A DNA stretch of 64,000 bases from CAZGUX01 sp964529305 (GTDB lineage Bacteria; Acidobacteriota; Terriglobia; Bryobacterales; Bryobacteraceae): NCBI GenBank assembly GCA_964529305.1, contig CAZGUX010000230.1:1-64000 (forward strand). The letters run 5' to 3'. Of the stretch, positions 9,197 to 16,392 are shown piece by piece. Under the pieces are notes generated by a model. That model worked only from the letters and a program-made list of their open reading frames with translations. It did no database searches and was not told the DNA's origin. Numbering within the stretch: position 1 is the stretch's first letter; every line of letters starts with the position of its first letter. The translations under genes were made by a program, and so were the position numbers.

Positions 9197-9420
9197 AGCA
9201 CGTCCGTAGATTCGGAGTCGATGGGTACGAAGAAGTCCTTGTGTGGACAGGCGAGCAGCCAGTCGACGTCCTCGTTCGGCCGGGTCTCACGCCTTACGAA
9301 ACGATCGTCTCCGCAGTCGAGACGCTCGACGTCGAACTCCTGCCCGGGTTTGACACGGTCCATCTCCCGGAGATCGGCAGGCAGAACGATCTGGCCCTTG
9401 GAGCAAACAGTGGTCCTCAA
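9193..9420 (-). CDS. AbrB/MazE-type antitoxin (VapB-like)
   Basis: A 75-residue protein with the swapped-hairpin AbrB fold signature at its N-terminus, TTVCSKGQIVLPADLRE, and an acidic C-terminus suited to neutralising a toxin. Antitoxins of this kind bind their own promoter and partner toxin. The stop codon overlaps the GTG of the frameshifted VapC remnant, so this was once a coupled vapBC pair. The antitoxin frame itself looks intact. Whether it is still expressed, or protects against related toxins elsewhere, cannot be told. Confidence 0.75.
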   Translation of the reverse strand: MRTTVCSKGQIVLPADLREMDRVKPGQEFDVERLDCGDDRFVRRETRPNEDVDWLLACPHKDFFVPIDSESTDVL

Positions 9421-9501
9421 GAAGGTAAGCTATCGTCTTACCCGCGCCGTGTCAATCGACATGAATCCTGTTCGGACTCAAACGCGGGTCGTACAATTCG
9501 G

Positions 9502-10500
9502 CTAACGGGCGAACGACGTCATCACTTCCGCGGTAATCCCGAACGAGCGCAGCCTCAGCCGGTGTTCATAAAGGTCCGACGTAAAGATCAACTCATCCGC
9601 CTTGGTTTGTTCGAGGAAATCAGCAAGCCTCAGGCGCAACGTGTCGGGACCGCCAATGGCCGCGGCGCTCAGCCTGGATTCCACGCCAAACCGCTCTGCC
9701 GCGCTCCAGAGTCCGTCCATACTCTCGACCGGCGGTGGAATCAACACGGGTTGGCCACGAATCAAGCGCAGGTGCCGTTGCAGCGCCGAGGTCGCGAGTT
9801 TCTCCGCCTCCGCGTCCGATTCGGCGGCGACCACCGGAACGCCGGCGATCGTGTACGGAGTGGCCAGGTACCGTGACGGCCGGAATTCGGCCCGATAGAT
9901 CGCCAGCGCGTCGAGCAGCAGAAGCGGAGCGAAGTGGCTTGCGAACGCGAAGGGCAACCCGAGGTGCGCGGCGAGTTTCGCGCTGTACGTGCTCGAACCG
10001 AGCAGCCAGACCGGCACGCTTGTTCCGGCGCCGGGGTAGGCAATCGGACGCCTCGGTCCCGCGCCGGTGGGCCCGAGATAGGCCAGCAGGTCGTGCAACT
10101 GCTCGGGAAACTCGTCCTCACGAGTCTTGTAACCCAAAGCGCTCGCCGTCAGTCCGTCGGACCCTGGGGCGCGGCCGACGCCGAGGTCGATCCGTCCAGG
10201 AAACAGGGTTTCCAACGTACCAAACTGCTCCGCGATCACCAGCGAGGAATGATTCGGCAGCATCACGCCTCCCGAGCCTACGCGAATGGTCGAAGTGCCG
10301 GCCGCCACATGACCGATAAGAACGGCCGTCGCCGCGCTGGCGATTCCCGGCATGCTGTGATGTTCGGCCAGCCAAAAACGCGTGAACCCCCACGTCTCGG
10401 CGTGCCGGGCGAGATCGAGCGTGTTCCGGTACGTTTCGGCGATGGTGCCGCCCTCGCGCACGGGCGCCAGGTCGAGAATCGAGAATCGGGGACTCGCCAT
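9502..10500 (-). CDS. LLM-class flavin-dependent oxidoreductase, YhbW/MsnO8-like
   Basis: This 332-residue protein has the luciferase-like monooxygenase TIM barrel: RFSILDLAPVREGGT at the start, the flavin-site segment FTRFWLAEHHSMPGIAS, and GRIDLGVGRAPGSD, all typical of group 1 bacterial luciferase-like oxidoreductases such as E. coli YhbW. It would use reduced flavin in the cytoplasm on an unknown substrate. It is isolated between toxin-antitoxin fragments, with no flavin reductase next to it. No Shine-Dalgarno sequence is visible before the ATG at 10500. Confidence 0.9.
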   Translation of the reverse strand: MASPRFSILDLAPVREGGTIAETYRNTLDLARHAETWGFTRFWLAEHHSMPGIASAATAVLIGHVAAGTSTIRVGSGGVMLPNHSSLVIAEQFGTLETLFPGRIDLGVGRAPGSDGLTASALGYKTREDEFPEQLHDLLAYLGPTGAGPRRPIAYPGAGTSVPVWLLGSSTYSAKLAAHLGLPFAFASHFAPLLLLDALAIYRAEFRPSRYLATPYTIAGVPVVAAESDAEAEKLATSALQRHLRLIRGQPVLIPPPVESMDGLWSAAERFGVESRLSAAAIGGPDTLRLRLADFLEQTKADELIFTSDLYEHRLRLRSFGITAEVMTSFAR

Positions 10501-10722
10501 GGTAGTTAGATGAGCGAGACCAGCCCCTGGGTTCGGCCATCGTGTCCGTGGGCAAAAGCAGGGCGCGCGAGACCACCCTGGATTGCTTCAGCGGCCACCA
10601 TGTCAATACTTCGGGCCACGTCCAGCCAGGCGATCTGATTGCGGGAAGTTAACATACCCGCGACCTCATCCGCCCTACTTGGGAACGGTGCACGCAAAAA
10701 CGCCCATGCCGTCAGGCCAAGA
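10501..10722. other. Non-coding stretch between LLM gene and truncated antitoxin
   Basis: I see no convincing gene here. One short minus-strand open frame (63 codons, 10506-10697) has no recognisable domain and no ribosome binding site. The stretch may hold decayed remains of the antitoxin C-terminus and of a toxin, but I could not align it by eye to either. Confidence 0.4.
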
Positions 10723-10914
10723 TTAAGCGCCGCCCTTTGGATTCAGGAACAGGATCCGTGCCGAATCCGGGCTGTCGTCGGCGAGCCATTTCGCGAGTGA
10801 TCGGATGAGATCGCGATCGGCGTCGAGCGCGAGAACCTCGAATCGCGCCATCCCACGCTTATGGAGCCGCTTCCGGTAATTGCTGATCGCTCGTTTTTGG
10901 GATGGATTGCTCAT
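10723..10914 (-). CDS. VapB-like antitoxin, apparently truncated
   Basis: The ATG at 10914 has a strong GGAGG eight bases upstream, which decides the start over a longer in-frame GTG-type start. The 63-residue product (RAISNYRKRLHKRGMARFEV, then LDADRDLIRSLAKWLAD) resembles from memory a family of small proteins found just before PIN-domain toxins. In that family I recall a longer C-terminus with a PKKGGI segment followed by about 30 residues. Here the protein ends at NPKGGA, so the C-terminal toxin-binding part seems deleted. No toxin follows. The family assignment is tentative. Confidence 0.5.
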   Translation of the reverse strand: MSNPSQKRAISNYRKRLHKRGMARFEVLALDADRDLIRSLAKWLADDSPDSARILFLNPKGGA

Positions 10915-11058
10915 ACCCGAAATCCTCCTATACCGGTAATATATCCAGATAATCACACCGCGGGCGGGACCGGCCGCCATTGACGCCCCGCCCCGAAATC
11001 CAGTGGCCGGCAGGTGGCATTTCGAGGCTTGATATCCGCGCGCACCTTTGCTGTGTGT

Positions 11059-11072
11059 TACAGTTCGTGCAG
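11059..11072 (+). promoter_or_regulatory. -10-like TACAGT eight bases before vapB
   Basis: TACAGT at 11059-11064 lies eight bases before the ATG at 11073. There is no purine-rich ribosome binding site between them, so a leaderless transcript is likely. VapBC pairs are usually autoregulated, so an operator should overlap this site, but no clear palindrome is seen. Confidence 0.4.
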
Positions 11073-11282
11073 ATGAGTAATACGATCTCCGTTCGTTTGC
11101 CGGGAGACCTGGCCGAGTGGCTGGACAACGCGTCCCGCAAAGCCGGTGTTCCGAAAGGAAAGATCGTCCGCGATCAACTGGAATTGGCCCGTAAGTCGGA
11201 GCACCGGCCGTTTCTGCGCCTGGCCGGGTCCATCAAAGGGGCCAAGGACCTTTCCTCGCGCAAAGGGTTTTCCCGGCAGTGA
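11073..11282 (+). CDS. vapB: Ribbon-helix-helix antitoxin of a VapBC pair
   Basis: A 69-residue protein with the CopG/RHH pattern at its N-terminus: SNTISVRLPGDLAEWLDNAS followed by a second helix GVPKGKIVRDQLELAR. The C-terminal half is basic and probably wraps the toxin. The stop overlaps the GTG start of the PIN-domain toxin (GTGA), the classic coupling of antitoxin and toxin. A longer in-frame start at 10980 is possible, but the extra residues do not look like part of the family, so I chose the ATG at 11073. Confidence 0.82.
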   Translation: MSNTISVRLPGDLAEWLDNASRKAGVPKGKIVRDQLELARKSEHRPFLRLAGSIKGAKDLSSRKGFSRQ

Positions 11283-11686
11283 CCGGGATTGCCGATACCG
11301 GGTTCATGGTGGCGTTCGCGAACCGCAATGACCGGTACCACGATTGGGCAGTGGACGTCGCCTCGCGGATTGATGTTGCCCTTCTGACGTGCGACGCCGT
11401 GCTCGCGGAGACCGCATTCCACTTGAAAGATGCATCACTGGTTCTGGCCATGGTCCGGGACGGCTTGGTGCAGCCCCGGTTTGTGGTCGCCGACCACCTG
11501 CCAAGATTGGCTGAATTGGCAAGCCGTTATTCGGAGCGTGATCCCGATCTCGCCGATCTGTGTTTGATCCGCCTCAGCGAGTTGCACCCCCGGCTGCCGG
11601 TGATCACCACCGACGTGCGGGACTTCCGAGTGTACCGAAGGGGCCGGCGCGAGATGATCCCGCTGCTTCATCCGCCGGGGATCTGA
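11279..11686 (+). CDS. vapC: PIN-domain toxin VapC
   Basis: A 135-residue PIN-domain ribonuclease of normal length. The acidic metal-binding residues are visible: Asp6 in IADTGFMVAF, Glu44 in VLAETAFHL, Asp90/Asp93 in DPDLADLCLI, and Asp112 in VITTDVRDF. VapC toxins cleave tRNA or rRNA when the antitoxin is lost. It starts with GTG overlapping the antitoxin stop by four bases. Unlike the remnant at 9.1-9.2 kb, this pair appears intact. Confidence 0.88.
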   Translation: MTGIADTGFMVAFANRNDRYHDWAVDVASRIDVALLTCDAVLAETAFHLKDASLVLAMVRDGLVQPRFVVADHLPRLAELASRYSERDPDLADLCLIRLSELHPRLPVITTDVRDFRVYRRGRREMIPLLHPPGI

Positions 11687-11745
11687 CCGGCGCTGCCGCG
11701 CTGGCGAGTCTCCGGGACCCGCTGGATCGCGGCTGCGAACTGCCG

Positions 11746-11757
11746 TATCCTCCATGT
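11746..11757 (+). promoter_or_regulatory. -10-like TATCCT six bases before the SDR gene
   Basis: TATCCT at 11746-11751 is followed by six bases and the ATG at 11758. No Shine-Dalgarno sequence fits in the gap. Confidence 0.35.
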
Positions 11758-12522
11758 ATGCAGCTCGATCGCAAAGTCGCCCTGGTTACGGGATCGGCAA
11801 AGGGCATCGGCGAAGGGATCGCGGAGCGGTTCCTGGAAGCAGGCGCGGCCGTGGCCCTGGTGGACCTGGACGCCGACCGCCTGCACCAGACCGCGGAACG
11901 GTTGAAGGCCAAAGGCAAGCTGTTCGCGCTGGCGGGCGACGTCGCCAACGAGGACGATGTCCGCGTCGCGATTGCCGCCACTGTCGAGCACCTGGGCGGC
12001 CTGGACATCCTCGTCAACAACGCCGGCATCGTGGTCTACGGCACGGCCGAAGTGCTCAGTGCCGCCGCGTTCGATCACCAACTCGGCGTCAACCTGCGCG
12101 GTGCGTTTCTGATGTCAAAGTGCGCGCTGCCCCACCTGCGGGCGCGCGGCGGAGGCGCCATCATCAACATCGCCTCGGTTCACTCGTTCGTGTCGTTCGC
12201 CGGCGCCCTGGCCTATGACATTTCCAAAACCGGCCTGATCGGGTTGACCAAGACCATGGCCCTCGATCACGGGCGCGAGGGCATTCGCGTCAACGCCATC
12301 TGCCCGGGGTACATCCGGACGCCGCTGCTCGACACGTGGCTCAACTCGGAATCGGACCCGGCGGCCGCGCTACGCGAGGTGGAACAGTTTCATCCGCTCG
12401 GCCGCATCGGCACTCCGCGAGACATCGCCGAAGCGGCCTTGTTCCTGGCTTCCGATGCTGCTTCGTGGATTACGGCCACCACCTTGGTGGTGGACGGAGG
12501 CTATTTGGCCAACGGCAGATAA
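11758..12522 (+). CDS. Short-chain dehydrogenase/reductase
   Basis: A 254-residue classical SDR. The cofactor motif TGSAKGIG is at residues 11-18, NNAG at 87-90, and the catalytic Ser140, Tyr153 and Lys157 (YDISK) are all present. VDLD near residue 35-38 places an Asp at the end of the second strand, which favours NAD over NADP. It resembles the FabG/glucose dehydrogenase-like branch; the substrate is unknown. Its stop abuts the stop of the convergent MBL gene with no bases in between, so the two transcripts must overlap. Confidence 0.88.
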   Translation: MQLDRKVALVTGSAKGIGEGIAERFLEAGAAVALVDLDADRLHQTAERLKAKGKLFALAGDVANEDDVRVAIAATVEHLGGLDILVNNAGIVVYGTAEVLSAAAFDHQLGVNLRGAFLMSKCALPHLRARGGGAIINIASVHSFVSFAGALAYDISKTGLIGLTKTMALDHGREGIRVNAICPGYIRTPLLDTWLNSESDPAAALREVEQFHPLGRIGTPRDIAEAALFLASDAASWITATTLVVDGGYLANGR

Positions 12523-13365
12523 TCAGGCCGGGATGATGGAGTATTTGCCGTCTTTGGCCACCACGCGCCCGAACGGCAGTTTGCACTCGTGGCTGAAGCC
12601 CATCAGCCACTCTTCGCGCGCGGCCCTCTCCAGCCACGTCAGCTTGTTGTTGATCGAGTCGAGCGGGTAGAGATCGAAACCGGTGACCCAGGTCGGCGTG
12701 ACGTGCGCCGCGGTCGGCATCAGGTCTGACAGAAAGCAAAACGTCTCTCCGCCGCAGTCCGCTCGCAGCACCATCATGTCGCGATTGTGGCCCGTGGCCA
12801 CATCGCCGCGAACGAAGGGAACAATCTCTCCATCGCCGTCGAGCAGTTGCATCTGTCCGGAATCCACCAGCGGATCGTAGTTGTCGTCGATGTAGCTGAC
12901 GCCGTCGCGGGGATGGCGCGTGTGGGCGTATTCCCATTCCGTCCGCTGCGCGTAATACATGGCGTTCGGAAAGCACGGCTCGACGATTCCATCACGGGTT
13001 TCCGTGTTCCACCCGCAGTGATCCCAGTGCAGGTGGCTGTTGATGACGGTGTCGAACGATTCCGGGTCGAAGCCGGATTGGGTGAGGATCTCCGGAAGGG
13101 AGGGAGGCGGATCCGGCAGTTTCATCCGCTCCAGGGACCGTTTGTCCATGCGGTTGCCCCCTCCGGTCTCCCACAAAATCGTCTGGCTGCCGGTTTCGAT
13201 GACGTAGCAGTTGAAGCCGATGGGAATCCGGTTCAGTTCGTCGGGTTCGATGAACCGGCTCCACAGCGTCCTGGGGACCACTCCGAACAGGACACCGCCG
13301 TCCCAGTAATAGGTGCCTGCGCGAATCAGGGTGATGCGAAAGTCGCCGAGGATGCGCTGATCCAT
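12523..13365 (-). CDS. MBL-fold metallo-hydrolase
   Basis: A 280-residue metallo-beta-lactamase-fold hydrolase with the metal motif HLHWDH at residues 111-116 and further candidate ligands in ATGHNRDMM and FLSDLMPTAAH. It lacks a signal peptide and is presumably cytoplasmic; lactonase-like enzymes have this arrangement, but the substrate is unknown. It lies nine bases downstream of the YtxH gene, on the same strand, so the two are probably co-transcribed. It meets the SDR gene tail to tail. Confidence 0.85.
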   Translation of the reverse strand: MDQRILGDFRITLIRAGTYYWDGGVLFGVVPRTLWSRFIEPDELNRIPIGFNCYVIETGSQTILWETGGGNRMDKRSLERMKLPDPPPSLPEILTQSGFDPESFDTVINSHLHWDHCGWNTETRDGIVEPCFPNAMYYAQRTEWEYAHTRHPRDGVSYIDDNYDPLVDSGQMQLLDGDGEIVPFVRGDVATGHNRDMMVLRADCGGETFCFLSDLMPTAAHVTPTWVTGFDLYPLDSINNKLTWLERAAREEWLMGFSHECKLPFGRVVAKDGKYSIIPA

Positions 13366-13374
13366 CGCCCGCGG

Positions 13375-13629
13375 CTATCCGTGCACCAACTTGCGGCCCC
13401 GCTCGACGAGTTCGGCGGCTTCTTCGGCGATCTCCCGCCCTCGTTCGTAGAGATCCTTGCTCTTCTCCAGGAACTCCCGCCCGGTGTCGCCGATAAACTC
13501 ACTCGCCGCCTCAGTCTTCCGCCCGATGATCGCGCGAGTTTTTCTGCCGCTTTGCGGAGCATACAGCAGCGCGATTGCGCCGCCCGCGGCAAATCCGACC
13601 AAGAACCAGATGGCGCCGTTATCTCTCAT
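13375..13629 (-). CDS. YtxH-domain small membrane protein
   Basis: An 84-residue protein with one transmembrane helix (about residues 5-24, IWFLVGFAAGGAIALLYAP) followed by SGRKTRAIIG and a charged amphipathic helix. This is the YtxH pattern, associated with general stress in other bacteria. The start at 13629 is fixed by GGAGGA six bases upstream. It is the first gene of a two-gene unit with the MBL hydrolase. Confidence 0.82.
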   Translation of the reverse strand: MRDNGAIWFLVGFAAGGAIALLYAPQSGRKTRAIIGRKTEAASEFIGDTGREFLEKSKDLYERGREIAEEAAELVERGRKLVHG

Positions 13630-13681
13630 GGGATTCCTCCTCGTTACGCTCACGAGGCTATTCGTTCTGATTGTAACGCGA

Positions 13682-13693
13682 TATGCTGAAGGC
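13682..13693 (+). promoter_or_regulatory. -10-like TATGCT six bases before the DUF2007 gene
   Basis: TATGCT at 13682-13687 precedes the ATG at 13694 by six bases. The gap GAAGGC is too close to the ATG to serve as a normal ribosome binding site. Confidence 0.35.
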
Positions 13694-14182
13694 ATGCTGG
13701 AAGCCAATGATGCTGTCGTGGTTTTCCGAAGTGCGGACACGGACCGGAACACACAGGCCGATCTGCTGGCTGAACGGCTGCGCGCGGCGGGCATCGACGC
13801 CGAGGTGCCGGGAGAAGACGATCCCGGAGTGGTGGTGGGCACGTGCGAAGTGCGCGTGGCCGCCTCCGACAAAGCTCGCGCCGAGGAACTGATCGCCTCG
13901 CTGCCCACTCATTTGGAGGGGGACATTTCCTCGGACCTGGACATGGTGTGCGTTTTTTCCGCCGACGGCGCTTCGGCGGAGATGCAAGCTCTTGCCGTAA
14001 AAGGCATTCTGGAGTCCGCGGGTATCGAAGCGGTGATGGTTGGCACTCCGGCGATTCCCTCCCTGCCGTTCGAAGTGCAAGTGGCTCGGGCGGAAGCCGA
14101 GTCGGCCCGCCAGGTGATCGAGGCGGCACAAGCGGACGGACCGTCGGCCGCCGAGGCCGGGTTCCAGGCTTCTGGAACGTAG
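13694..14182 (+). CDS. Tandem DUF2007-like putative signal-transducing protein
   Basis: A 162-residue cytoplasmic protein that seems to hold two copies of a DUF2007-like ferredoxin fold. The first (about 5-70) contains QADLLAERLRAAGIDAEVPG and VRVAASDKARAEELIASL. The second (about 78-150) contains EMQALAVKGILESAGIEAVM and VQVARAEAESARQVIEAAQ. The matched helices (LL..RL.AAGI, K.ILESAGI) support an internal duplication. DUF2007 proteins have no established activity. The ATG at 13694 was chosen because the upstream extension does not look coding. Confidence 0.7.
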   Translation: MLEANDAVVVFRSADTDRNTQADLLAERLRAAGIDAEVPGEDDPGVVVGTCEVRVAASDKARAEELIASLPTHLEGDISSDLDMVCVFSADGASAEMQALAVKGILESAGIEAVMVGTPAIPSLPFEVQVARAEAESARQVIEAAQADGPSAAEAGFQASGT

Positions 14183-14212
14183 CACTTCTCCCGAGGACAG
14201 CTTTACGCTTTT

Positions 14213-14239
14213 CGTGGGGCGGGCCCCCTGGCCGGCTCC
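14213..14239. repeat. Intergenic repeat, GGGGCGGGCCCCCTGGCCGG type
   Basis: The stretch beginning CGTGGGGCGGGCCCCCTGG and ending GGCCGGCT is GC-rich and partly self-complementary (GGGGC/GCCCC and GGCC cores). A close relative lies at 56486-56528. Such sequences recur between genes in Solibacter-type genomes. It may fold as a hairpin downstream of the DUF2007 gene, but has no T tract. Confidence 0.5.
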
Positions 14240-14282
14240 TCTGAAACAGGGACCCAAGCCCCCGCGTGGGGACCAGTTGCAG

Positions 14283-14295
14283 TATCATCGACGAT
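14283..14295 (+). promoter_or_regulatory. -10-like TATCAT seven bases before the DUF1501 gene
   Basis: TATCAT at 14283-14288 precedes the ATG at 14296 by seven bases, with no ribosome binding site in the gap. Confidence 0.4.
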
Positions 14296-15756
14296 ATGGA
14301 TGAGCGGGAATTGCGTCTCCAGTGGTCGCGCCGCCACCTGCTTTCACGATCGGCGAGCGGCATCGGTGGCATCGCCCTGGCATCGCTGTTGAACCCGAGC
14401 CTGTTCGGGGCCCGCTCCGATCGCGACCCCAAGACCGGCGGCCTCGCTGGCCTTCCGCACTTTCCCCCGAAAGCCAAACGAGTCATCTTCCTCCATCAGT
14501 CGGGAGGCCCCTCGCAGATCGACCTGTTCGACTATAAGCCGCAACTGGAGAAACTCCACGGCACCGAGCTTCCCGATTCGGTCCGCCGCGGCCAGCGGAT
14601 TACCGGAATGACGTCCGGACAGGAGTCGTTCCCCTGTGTTCATTCCCTCTTCAAGTTCCGCCAGCACGGCAAAAGTGGAACTTGGTTGAGCGAGTTGCTG
14701 CCGCATCACGCCAAAGTGGTCGACGACCTCTGCATCGTCAGGACAACCCACACCGATGCGATTAACCACGATCCGGCCATCACGTTCATTCAGAGCGGAA
14801 GCCAGCAGCCCGGCCGGCCCAGCATGGGCGCGTGGGTCTCTTACGGTCTTGGCAGCGAGAATCAGGACCTGCCCGCCTACGTCGTGATGATCTCGCTGAC
14901 GAGCGGACTGAACGTCGATCAGCCCTTGTTTTCCCGCCTGTGGGGTCCCGGCTTTCTGCCATCGAGCTTTCAAGGGGTTCGCTTCCGCTCCGGCGCCGAG
15001 CCGGTGCTGTATCTCGACGACCCCCCGGGCATCGACCGCAAAACCCGCCGCCGTATGCTCGATACGGTCAACTCGCTCAACCAGCAGCATCGGCAGGAGG
15101 TCGGCGATCCCGAGATCGATGCGCGCATCTCCCAGTTCGAGATGGCCTACCGGATGCAATCCTCGGTGCCGGACCTGATGGACCTTTCCAAGGAACCGCA
15201 ATCCACGTTCGATCTGTATGGTCCGGAAGCACGGACTCCGGGCAGTTACGCCCAGCATTGCCTGCTGGCGCGGCGCCTGGCCGAGCGCGGCGTGCGGTTC
15301 ATCCAGCTTTACAAGCGGGGATGGGACCAGCACAACGATCTGCCGCGAGATCTGTCGCTGCAATGCAAGGCGACGGATCAGCCTTCGGCGGCCCTGGTGA
15401 TGGATCTGAAGCAGCGCGGCCTGCTCGACGATACGCTCGTTGTGTGGTCCGGCGAGTTCGGCCGCACCGTCTACTGCCAGGGACGGCTGACGTCCACCAA
15501 CTACGGCCGCGATCACCATCCCAGATGTTTTTCGATCTGGATGGCCGGCGGAGGCATCAAGGGGGGCACGGTGTATGGCGAGACCGACGACTACTGCTAC
15601 AACGTGGTCAAGGACCCCGTGCACGTGCACGACCTCCAGGCGACGATCCTGCAGTGCCTGGGCGTGGATCACACCCGACTCACCTACAAGTTCCAAGGGC
15701 GTGATTTCCGCCTGACGGATATTCACGGCGAGGTCGTGCATCCGATCCTGGCCTGA
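14296..15756 (+). CDS. DUF1501 sulfatase-fold protein with Tat-like leader
   Basis: A 486-residue protein with a twin-arginine-like leader (SRRHLLSRSASGIGGIALAS, residues 11-30), so it is probably exported folded. The body carries DUF1501 motifs: RVIFLHQSGGPSQIDLFDYK near 63-82, later ERGVRFIQLYKRGWDQHND and the alkaline-phosphatase-like VVWSGEFGRTVY with GRDHHP. DUF1501 proteins belong to the phosphatase/sulfatase superfamily and in Planctomycetes and Acidobacteriota often accompany DUF1800 or DUF1549 genes; no such partner is next to it. Its substrate is unknown. Confidence 0.85.
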   Translation: MDERELRLQWSRRHLLSRSASGIGGIALASLLNPSLFGARSDRDPKTGGLAGLPHFPPKAKRVIFLHQSGGPSQIDLFDYKPQLEKLHGTELPDSVRRGQRITGMTSGQESFPCVHSLFKFRQHGKSGTWLSELLPHHAKVVDDLCIVRTTHTDAINHDPAITFIQSGSQQPGRPSMGAWVSYGLGSENQDLPAYVVMISLTSGLNVDQPLFSRLWGPGFLPSSFQGVRFRSGAEPVLYLDDPPGIDRKTRRRMLDTVNSLNQQHRQEVGDPEIDARISQFEMAYRMQSSVPDLMDLSKEPQSTFDLYGPEARTPGSYAQHCLLARRLAERGVRFIQLYKRGWDQHNDLPRDLSLQCKATDQPSAALVMDLKQRGLLDDTLVVWSGEFGRTVYCQGRLTSTNYGRDHHPRCFSIWMAGGGIKGGTVYGETDDYCYNVVKDPVHVHDLQATILQCLGVDHTRLTYKFQGRDFRLTDIHGEVVHPILA

Positions 15757-15850
15757 GTTTTCCTTGGGGGGCGCGTTGCGCTTGCGGCCGTTCGATCGGG
15801 GCGCTCAGGGCCGGATCGTCATGGAGAGCGTCGACGGCTCGGCCGGGGGT

Positions 15851-16225
15851 TCAGGACTCCGTCCCGCCGCCGGGTGTCTCTCTCCACATGGTGCGGACCT
15901 GTTCCACCGCCTGCCGAATCTGCTCGTTCATCTGCAACTCGCCCTCAACGAAGGCTAGTCCATCCAGGAGCCAGTGCGCCAGGGCCGGTTGAGCCAGATG
16001 GTAGAAGACGTGTCGGCCGTCCCGCCGCTCAACGACCAGCCGATGGGCTCGCAAACCGGACAGGTGCTGCGACACCCGGGAATGGGAAACCCCTAGGGCG
16101 GACTGGAGCGAGTTGACGTCTTTCTCGCCGTTCCTCAGTTCGGCCACGATTCGAACCCGGTCCGGATGGGAGAGGATTCCGAAGATCCCGGCGAGTTCCT
16201 TGGCGACAAACACGCGGCTGGGCAT
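15851..16225 (-). CDS. ArsR-type winged-helix repressor (copy 1)
   Basis: A 124-residue ArsR-like regulator: ILSHPDRVRIVAELRNGEKD leads into the recognition helix region LGVSHSRVSQHLSGLRAH and the wing ERRDGRHVFYHL. There is no metal-binding CxC motif in the recognition helix, so it is not an arsenic-type sensor by sequence. I chose the ATG at 16225 over an upstream in-frame TTG at 16264. It is divergent from the ABC export operon and about half identical by eye to the ArsR gene that ends that operon. It probably controls the AT-rich region between. Confidence 0.88.
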   Translation of the reverse strand: MPSRVFVAKELAGIFGILSHPDRVRIVAELRNGEKDVNSLQSALGVSHSRVSQHLSGLRAHRLVVERRDGRHVFYHLAQPALAHWLLDGLAFVEGELQMNEQIRQAVEQVRTMWRETPGGGTES

Positions 16226-16260
16226 TACGTAGCCGAGTGTACAACAAAGCAAATCTCTAG

Positions 16261-16392
16261 ACAACCAATAAGTTCAAATAATTGTTGACGCATGTATTAC
16301 AATATGAGAAGATATAGACAATAGAATACTATTATGAGCCGCGCGCCCGCTGTAGCATCCTCGAACAAACTGAATCGAGTCGAGGTAATCCA
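16261..16392. promoter_or_regulatory. AT-rich divergent control region with candidate ArsR operators
   Basis: About 80 bases (16261-16340) are strikingly AT-rich against a GC-rich background. AATAG-AATA-CTATT at 16320-16333 is a perfect inverted repeat, and CAATAA(7)TAATTG at 16266-16284 is an imperfect one. TTGACG at 16284-16289 could be a -35 box for the export operon, with candidate -10 sequences near 16310-16330. Dyads of this size suit winged-helix dimers such as the two ArsR proteins here. The assignment of either dyad to a regulator is inference. Confidence 0.45.

Noticed and set aside
7419..9290. Long minus-strand open frame opposite the M28 peptidase
   Set aside because: It reads across the peptidase and into the vapC remnant. 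Only the first few codons resemble anything (PIN remnant); the rest is low-information antisense.
10506..10697. Small minus-strand gene downstream of the truncated antitoxin
   Set aside because: No ribosome binding site, no recognisable domain and low-complexity composition. It may be decayed sequence.
16261..16345. Horizontally acquired island because of AT-rich DNA
   Set aside because: The AT-rich stretch is only about 80 bases and lies exactly between divergent genes. The genes on both sides have normal GC, so a control region explains it.
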